From positions 24,512 to 44,410 of the forward strand of contig NZ_MWSM01000063.1 in the NCBI RefSeq assembly GCF_002087075.1: a stretch of 19,899 nt of DNA, in the 5' to 3' direction. The translations under genes were made by a program, and so were the position numbers. This document shows, piece after piece, positions 15,701 through 19,899 of the stretch. The stretch comes from Streptococcus pseudopneumoniae ATCC BAA-960 = CCUG 49455. GTDB lineage: Bacteria; Bacillota; Bacilli; Lactobacillales; Streptococcaceae. The stretch's first letter is position 1, and the number at the start of each line of letters is the position of its first letter. The notes below the pieces were generated by a model that made no database searches, was not told where the DNA came from, and saw only the letters and a list, made by a program, of their open reading frames with translations.

Positions 15701-18700
15701 AGCAGCTGCTAAACAAGCAGTGGCAGATGAATTAGCTGCTAAGAATAAGGAAATCGATGATCGCCAAGATCTAACAGCTGAAGAAAAAGCGAAAGCTAAG
15801 GCAGAAGCTCAAGCAGCTGCTGACGAAGCGAACAAGGCTATCGATGCTCAACCAGATGTAGCCGCAACACCAGAAGAAGCCAAAGCAGCTCAAGATAAAG
15901 TAGAAGCCGCTAAGACACAAGGTGTAGCAGCGATTAAAGCTGTGAATCCAGAAACAACCGCTAAAGCAGCAGCTGACAAAGCCATTGATGACGCTCTTGC
16001 TGCTAAGAACAAGGCCATTGATGAGCGTACAGACTTGACAGATGCAGAGAAGAAAGCTGCTAAAGACAAGGCTAAGGCAGAAGCAGACAAGGCTAAGGCA
16101 GCAGTAGCAGCCGCAACAAGTGATGCAGAAGTAGCCAAAGCCAAAGAAGCCGGTGAGTCTGCAGTTGGTGCTGTGAATCCAGTAGCCAAAGCAGCTGCTA
16201 AACAAGCAGTGGCAGATGAATTAGCTAAGAAAGAAGCAGAAATCGATGCCCGCCAAGATCTAACAGCTGAAGAAAAAGCGAAAGCTAAGGCAGAAGCTCA
16301 AGCAGCCGCTGACAAAGCGAACAAGGCCATCGATGCTCAACCAGATGTAGCCGCAACACCAGAAGAAGCCAAAGCAGCTCAAGATAAAGTAGAAGCCGCT
16401 AAGGAAAAAGGTGTAGAAGCGATTAAAGCTGTGAATCCAGAAACAACTGCTAAAGCAGCCGCTGACAAAGCCATTGATGACGCTCTTGCTGCTAAGAACA
16501 AGGCCATTGATGAGCGTACAGACTTGACAGATGCAGAGAAGAAAGCTGCTAAAGACAAGGCTAAGGCAGAAGCAGACAAGGCTAAGGCAGCAGTAGCAGC
16601 CGCAACAAGTGATGCAGAAGTAGCCAAAGCCAAAGAAGCCGGTGAGTCTGCAGTTGGTGCTGTGACTCCAGTAGCCAAAGATGCTGCTAAACAAGCAGTG
16701 GCAGATGAACTAGCTGCTAAGAATAAGGAAATCGATGATCGCCAAGATCTAACAGCTGAAGAAAAAGCGAAAGTTAAAGCAGAAGCTCAAGCTCGAGCAG
16801 CCGAAGCGAACCAGGCCATTGATGCTCAACCAGATGTAACCACAACACCAGAGGAATCAAGGAAGGTTCAAGGAGCAGTAGATAGTGCTAAGGAACACGG
16901 TGTAGCAGCGATTAAAGCTGTGAATCCAGAAACAACAACTAAAGCTGCAGCCAAGAAAGCTATTGATGATAAGCTAGCTGAACAACTAAAAGCCATTGAA
17001 AACACACCAGATGCTACGGATGAAGAAAAAGCTGAAGCTGCTGAAAAAGCGACAGCCTTAGCCAAAGAAGCTAAGCAAGCAATTGATATTGCTACAACAG
17101 ATTCAGAGGTTAAGAAACTTCAAGATGATGCAAATGCTGAAATAGGGAAAGTTTTACCTGTTGTAGAAGATAAACCAAATGCTCGTAAAGCCATTGATGA
17201 GCAAACAAAAGCGAAGAAAGAAGAGATTGACGCGCGTACTGACTTATCTCCTAAAGCGAAAGAGAATCTTAAAGATAAAGCAGATCAAATAGCAGCCGAA
17301 GCTAAGAAATTAGTAGATGCTGCGAATAAAGAAGCAGATGTTAATAAGATTCAAGACGCAGATAAATCGGCAATTAGAGCAGTTGGGGATATTAACAGAC
17401 CAATTGATAAAGTGCTAGTTAATGATCCAGCCAACCTAAAAGCTGAGGAAAAAGCTAAAATCTTAGAAGAAGTGAAGAAAGTGAACCCAACAGCCAAAGA
17501 GGTTAAATATAACGACGCTGGAAATATTGAAGTTACTACAGCAAATGGTGATAAGGGAATCATTAATCCAACTGATCTGGTGAAAACGTTGGAGAATCTA
17601 GATAATGGTAAAGGTGGAAACGATATTAACAAACCACTTGATAAAGTTATCATCAAGGATAAATCGATGTTGACAGAGTCAGAAAAAGCTCAAATTATTG
17701 CTGCTGTTAAGTCTGTAAATCCAAATTCTATCGTGCTACTCGATGCAGACGGAACTGTTTCAGTGTCTACACCAGAAGGTCAGACTGCAACGATTCCATC
17801 AACTGAGTTAGTGAGAACTAAGGAAGATACAGCTAAATCTGACGCAGGAAATGGTGAAATTGTTAAACCAGCAGATAAAGTGGTTGGTGAACCGACTGAT
17901 TCAGCTGCACAAGCCAAAGTAGAAGAAAAATTAAGAAAACTCAATCCTGAGGCTAAATCTGTTAAATTTGATGATAAAGGTAACGCTACTGTTACTTTAA
18001 ATGATGGAACTGTGGCAACAATTCCATGGAAAGATTTATTCAAATCACCGGAAGATGCAACTAAACCAAACGCAGGCAACGACATCGTTAAGCCGGCGGA
18101 TAAGACGGTTGTAGCGAACTCAGACAAGTTGACAGTTGCAGAGAAGAAAGCTATTGAAGAAAAGGTTAAAGCAGTTAACCCAGGAGCGACTGTAGTAGTG
18201 GACGATAAAGGAAATGCCACAGTCACAACACCAGAAGGTAAAACAGCCGTTATTCCAGCAACAGACTTGACGAAGTCAGCAGCAGATGCAGCTAAACCAA
18301 ATGCAGGCAATGATGTCAATACACCAGCAGCTAAAACTGTAGCAGCGAACCTAGACAAGTTGACAGACGCAGAGAAGAAAGCTATTGAAGAGAAGGTTAA
18401 AGCAGTCAACCCAGGCTCAACTGTAGTAGTAGACGATAAGGGTAATGCTACAGTTACAACACCAGAAGGTAAGACAGCGGTCATTCCAGCCACTGATTTA
18501 GTGAAAACACAAGATGATATCACTAAAGAAAATGCAGGCAATGATGTCAATACACCAGCAGCTAAAACTGTAGTAGCAGATCCAGATGCCTTAACTCCAG
18601 AAGAGAAGAAAGCTATCGAAGAGAAGGTTAAAGCAGTCAACCCAGGTTCAACTGTAGTAGTAGACGATAAAGGTAATGCAACAGTAACTAAAGCTGATGG

Positions 18701-19685
18701 TACAGTTCTGAATATTCCAGCTTTAGACCTAGTAATCCCAGCTGGAAACCTAGCTGACGAAGCTAAGACTGCTAAAGTGAAAACACCAGCATTCCGTACA
18801 TTAGTTGGAAACAAAGATAACTTAACGGAAGATGAAAAAGCGGCAGTTAAGAAAGCAATTGAAGCCGTCAATTCAGGAGCGACTGTAGTAGTAGACGATA
18901 AAGGTAACGCCACAGTAACACTAGATGGAAATACAGTATCGATTGCAAAAGACCAATTAGTGAAAACAGAAAGTGATGTAACAGCTAAGAATAGCGGAGA
19001 TAACATCAACCTTGACTTTGAAAAAGAAACAGTAGCAGACTTTACTAACTTAACAGACTCAGAAAAAGAAGCTGCAAAAGCTAAGATTAAAGCAGCAAAT
19101 GCTGATGTAGTAGATGTTCTCTTTGACAAGGCAGGAAATGCAACTGTTGTAACTAAAGATGGCAAAGTTTTAGCAATTACCGCTGAAGCTATCTTTAAAC
19201 AAGCTCCTTCAGCTCAAAATAACGGAGCTACTAACACTGAAGCAAAAGTGGATAAAGCTAAGTTAGCAGATGCTATTCGTCAGTTAGATGGACTAATCAT
19301 CCAAGAATCAACTAAGCTTGATGCAGAAACTGCAAAAGCAGCGAACGCATTATCAGCGGATGCTAAGAAAGTATTTGCTAATGCAGATGCAACTCAGGCA
19401 GATGTGGCTGCAACGGTTAAACGTATCGAAGACTTCCTGGCGAAAGTTTCTCCAGCAACTAATCATGCAAGTCCAGCTAATGACCAAGCTGCTCAAACAC
19501 CAGCTGTAGTTCCAGCTCAAGCAGCAAATGCTAACCAAGCAGCAACAAACGTGCGTACAGTCGCTAAAGAGTTGCCAAATACAGGTACAGCAGATTCTAC
19601 TGTAGCTATGGTAGCAGCTGCCGCAAGTGCCTTACTTGGTCTTGGTCTTGCAGGTCGTCGTCGTAAAGAAGACGAAGAAGCTTAA
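12756..19685 (+). CDS. YSIRK-signal, LPXTG-anchored surface protein with DUF1542 repeats
   Basis: This 2309-residue protein is exported and anchored to peptidoglycan by sortase A. The N-terminus has YSIRK (21-25) with the SFGAASVAVA motif and a likely cleavage near VSA-AE (49-50). A low-complexity linker precedes two related domains (about 103-348 and 349-573), each beginning PYSN and followed by an IYVY strand, and each ending in an alpha/beta unit with VTYxDGS. Residues 574-1543 hold twelve Ala/Lys-rich DUF1542 helical modules, eight of them in four 163-residue tandem units. Residues 1544-2150 hold eight modules of about 77 residues ending near an ATVVVDDKGNATV strand. A helical segment (about 2160-2245), LPNTG (2273-2277), a hydrophobic stretch and RRRKEDEEA finish it. 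AAAGGAG nine bases before the ATG supports the start. Such rods usually display adhesive ends beyond the capsule; the ligand is unknown. The product class is certain, a named homologue is not. Confidence 0.95.
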   Translation: MDKKVSMSRSERLRREKVTRYSIRKYSFGAASVAVAALFMFLGNGAVSAAENGTDSQGGAAVAASPNGGGETDPGDGAPSTGAENGVATAGSEAPAATTDQPPVVEIPYSNTTEREIYVYGAEETSFKIKIKDDAGKIKGATLLQGGNKAFNSVAGETDKINTQYGYTANEFKTETPASDAMPAVITYSGTPKAEGGFNQTKLDNATKGETPSGFPLGWRYVRVRDTNSMDFTGSNTRKDNDHAFNVVLKPQNQKYDMTTPATEAEKMAVGDANNVSEREFEAIKNSLKLEYSRQNNDLNLTSKGGQNVENRDSKIKTIEKEANNIVVTYKDGSVDKKPLTEFARTNVAPTVELPYSNEANKQIYVYTGENTDLTFKGTDENEVKNLYLRGPGDITSNNANNYGFTTGKVENGAVTGEGSISDDKRTATIKMTGVTRLRAGQQWTSFIVSKDNDDKLSNTDYRALDKDRNARQKPGYVQFIVKNQTSKYDIAAPTEKVAVADPANVTEDDLAKIKEKLQLEYNKDNDDANISKDSPVTDKDSKIKSLTKDANGNLVVTYTDGSTDKRPLSEFVTLDKQPAIDAVNKAAEDKIAEINASTDPNATDDEKQAAIAKVNADKEKALAAINDPNLTTKAALDQAQTAGTTAIAADNPVVAKKAEAKAAIEAARKAKEDAINADINLSEAEKTAAIAKANEAARAATGKIDAATTDAAVNEAQTEATTAISKVNPIAKENAKAAIANALTAKNDEIDKRTDLSQAEKDAAKAEAQKLADAELAKINAQPDNEDTEDAARATQKLVDAAEDKGVADVTSVTPVAKAAAKQAVADELAAKNKEIDDRQDLTAEEKAKAKAEAQAAADEANKAIDAQPDVAATPEEAKAAQDKVEAAKTQGVAAIKAVNPETTAKAAADKAIDDALAAKNKAIDERTDLTDAEKKAAKDKAKEEADKAKAAVAAATSDAEVAKAKEAGESAVGAVNPVAKAAAKQAVADELAAKNKEIDDRQDLTAEEKAKAKAEAQAAADEANKAIDAQPDVAATPEEAKAAQDKVEAAKTQGVAAIKAVNPETTAKAAADKAIDDALAAKNKAIDERTDLTDAEKKAAKDKAKAEADKAKAAVAAATSDAEVAKAKEAGESAVGAVNPVAKAAAKQAVADELAKKEAEIDARQDLTAEEKAKAKAEAQAAADKANKAIDAQPDVAATPEEAKAAQDKVEAAKEKGVEAIKAVNPETTAKAAADKAIDDALAAKNKAIDERTDLTDAEKKAAKDKAKAEADKAKAAVAAATSDAEVAKAKEAGESAVGAVTPVAKDAAKQAVADELAAKNKEIDDRQDLTAEEKAKVKAEAQARAAEANQAIDAQPDVTTTPEESRKVQGAVDSAKEHGVAAIKAVNPETTTKAAAKKAIDDKLAEQLKAIENTPDATDEEKAEAAEKATALAKEAKQAIDIATTDSEVKKLQDDANAEIGKVLPVVEDKPNARKAIDEQTKAKKEEIDARTDLSPKAKENLKDKADQIAAEAKKLVDAANKEADVNKIQDADKSAIRAVGDINRPIDKVLVNDPANLKAEEKAKILEEVKKVNPTAKEVKYNDAGNIEVTTANGDKGIINPTDLVKTLENLDNGKGGNDINKPLDKVIIKDKSMLTESEKAQIIAAVKSVNPNSIVLLDADGTVSVSTPEGQTATIPSTELVRTKEDTAKSDAGNGEIVKPADKVVGEPTDSAAQAKVEEKLRKLNPEAKSVKFDDKGNATVTLNDGTVATIPWKDLFKSPEDATKPNAGNDIVKPADKTVVANSDKLTVAEKKAIEEKVKAVNPGATVVVDDKGNATVTTPEGKTAVIPATDLTKSAADAAKPNAGNDVNTPAAKTVAANLDKLTDAEKKAIEEKVKAVNPGSTVVVDDKGNATVTTPEGKTAVIPATDLVKTQDDITKENAGNDVNTPAAKTVVADPDALTPEEKKAIEEKVKAVNPGSTVVVDDKGNATVTKADGTVLNIPALDLVIPAGNLADEAKTAKVKTPAFRTLVGNKDNLTEDEKAAVKKAIEAVNSGATVVVDDKGNATVTLDGNTVSIAKDQLVKTESDVTAKNSGDNINLDFEKETVADFTNLTDSEKEAAKAKIKAANADVVDVLFDKAGNATVVTKDGKVLAITAEAIFKQAPSAQNNGATNTEAKVDKAKLADAIRQLDGLIIQESTKLDAETAKAANALSADAKKVFANADATQADVAATVKRIEDFLAKVSPATNHASPANDQAAQTPAVVPAQAANANQAATNVRTVAKELPNTGTADSTVAMVAAAASALLGLGLAGRRRKEDEEA
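15201..17156 (+). repeat. Four tandem 489-bp units coding paired DUF1542 modules
   Basis: Unit starts (CCAGTAGCCAAAG) fall at 15201, 15690, 16179 and 16668, a constant 489 bp or 163 codons. Units 1 and 2 are almost identical at the base level, unit 3 differs at scattered bases, and unit 4 diverges in its second half. Each unit is two DUF1542 modules: one begins KQAVADELA and the other DKAIDDALA. The period is in frame, so gain or loss of units keeps the protein intact. Confidence 0.95.
17385..19205 (+). repeat. Eight C-terminal modules of about 77 residues
   Basis: Eight modules share the pattern of an extended N-terminal stretch (PADKTVVA), an amphipathic helix (LTxxEKxAIEEKVKAVNPG) and a beta pair (VVVDDKGNATVTTPEGKTAVIPATDLVK). 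The middle three are nearly identical with an exact 231-bp period: the GTTAAAGCAGT landmark is at 18165, 18396 and 18627. The outer ones are older and more diverged. I cannot name the domain family with confidence. Confidence 0.85.
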
Positions 19686-19755
19686 TTGGTAGATGGTTTG
19701 ATACTTATCGAATAATAAATCCAATTTTCAAAGCTTAACAAGTACCTCTCATAAG

Positions 19756-19792
19756 AAAATCTCCTAGCAGGAAAGCCTGCTAGGAGATTTTT
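19756..19792 (+). terminator. Rho-independent terminator of the surface-protein gene
   Basis: CTCCTAGCAGG (19761-19771) pairs perfectly with CCTGCTAGGAG (19776-19786) around AAAG. The arms continue into AAAAT/ATTTT, which gives an 11-bp GC-containing stem with a T run. The A tract on the other side means it may also act on converging transcripts. Confidence 0.95.
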
Positions 19793-19819
19793 GCATTTCA
19801 GGAAGTGGACGGCTGATTT

Positions 19820-19899
19820 GTAAGCGCGTCATAACAAGGGTAAGCGCGTCATAACAAGGTATCTATCATTCATGGAAGACCGTAAGCGCGTCATAACAA
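19820..19899. repeat. Three exact copies of an 18-bp repeat at the window edge
   Basis: GTAAGCGCGTCATAACAA occurs at 19820-19837, 19840-19857 and 19882-19899. The first two copies are head-to-tail as 20-bp units ending GG; the third follows 22 bases later. Start spacings of 20 and 42 bp are close to two and four helical turns. The array may continue past the window. No gene is visible in it on either strand. Candidates are a protein-binding array, a minisatellite or the start of a larger repeat. It is too short and too irregularly spaced for a standard CRISPR array. Confidence 0.8.

Noticed and set aside
15282..16694. Repeated 144- and 99-codon - strand frames with cysteine-rich or alanine-rich products
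   Set aside because: They recur at the 489-bp period because the + strand repeats; they are antisense shadows of the DUF1542 units.
17780..19165. A 461-codon open frame on the - strand opposite the surface-protein gene
   Set aside because: It mirrors the Ala/Lys/Thr repeat codons of the + strand gene, is low-complexity Ser/Ala/Val, and has no ribosome site or promoter.
19820..19899. CRISPR array
   Set aside because: The repeat is 18-20 bp and the gaps are 2 and 24 bp, not the usual 28-36 bp repeats with even spacers, and no cas gene is seen.

Overview
The window reads as the accessory chromosome of a mitis-group Streptococcus (S. mitis, S. oralis or S. pneumoniae type). The evidence is an M26 zinc metalloprotease with G5 repeats, a BgaA-like beta-galactosidase, a GH29 fucosidase like the pneumococcal one, a 107-bp element that fits RUP (repeat unit of pneumococcus) beside an IS630 remnant, and a YSIRK/LPXTG wall protein. 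The species cannot be fixed from this sequence alone.

Layout, left to right; all intact genes are on the + strand. (1) 2-4072: the 3' part of a secreted M26 (Zmp) protease, entering from outside the window, with seven G5 repeats, an HEMTH zinc site and a terminator. (2) 4246-9788: a two-gene operon with a promoter whose -35 lies inside a CcpA cre site, followed by a perfect 16-bp dyad. It encodes a GH2 beta-galactosidase with BgaA catalytic geometry but no signal peptide or wall anchor, then a GH29 fucosidase starting two bases after the GH2 stop codon. Together they could remove fucose and then galactose from imported fucosylated (Lewis-type) glycans; no transporter is in view. (3) 9889-11645: an intact Rpn-type PD-(D/E)XK nuclease, an in-frame second copy of its 3' end, and a fused, frameshifted 3' fragment of purB ending at a strong hairpin. 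This is a scar of duplication and illegitimate recombination. (4) 11646-12755: about 1.1 kb without an intact gene, holding a RUP-like element, a decayed IS630 transposase on the - strand, a nested inverted-repeat structure, an AT-rich stretch and the promoter and leader of the next gene. (5) 12756-19685: a 2309-residue sortase-anchored surface protein with two N-terminal domain copies, twelve DUF1542 helical modules (eight of them in four 489-bp tandem units) and eight C-terminal 77-residue-type modules. It is followed by a strong terminator. (6) 19820-19899: three exact copies of an 18-bp motif, two of them in head-to-tail 20-bp units, running to the window edge and not explained by any gene.

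The common theme is host-surface interaction: protein cleavage, glycan foraging and adhesion or display, in a region shaped by repeats and mobile-element debris. I see no defence system, CRISPR array or RNA gene. The least explained signals are the terminal 18-bp repeats, the dyad at the glycosidase promoter, and the Rpn/purB chimera.
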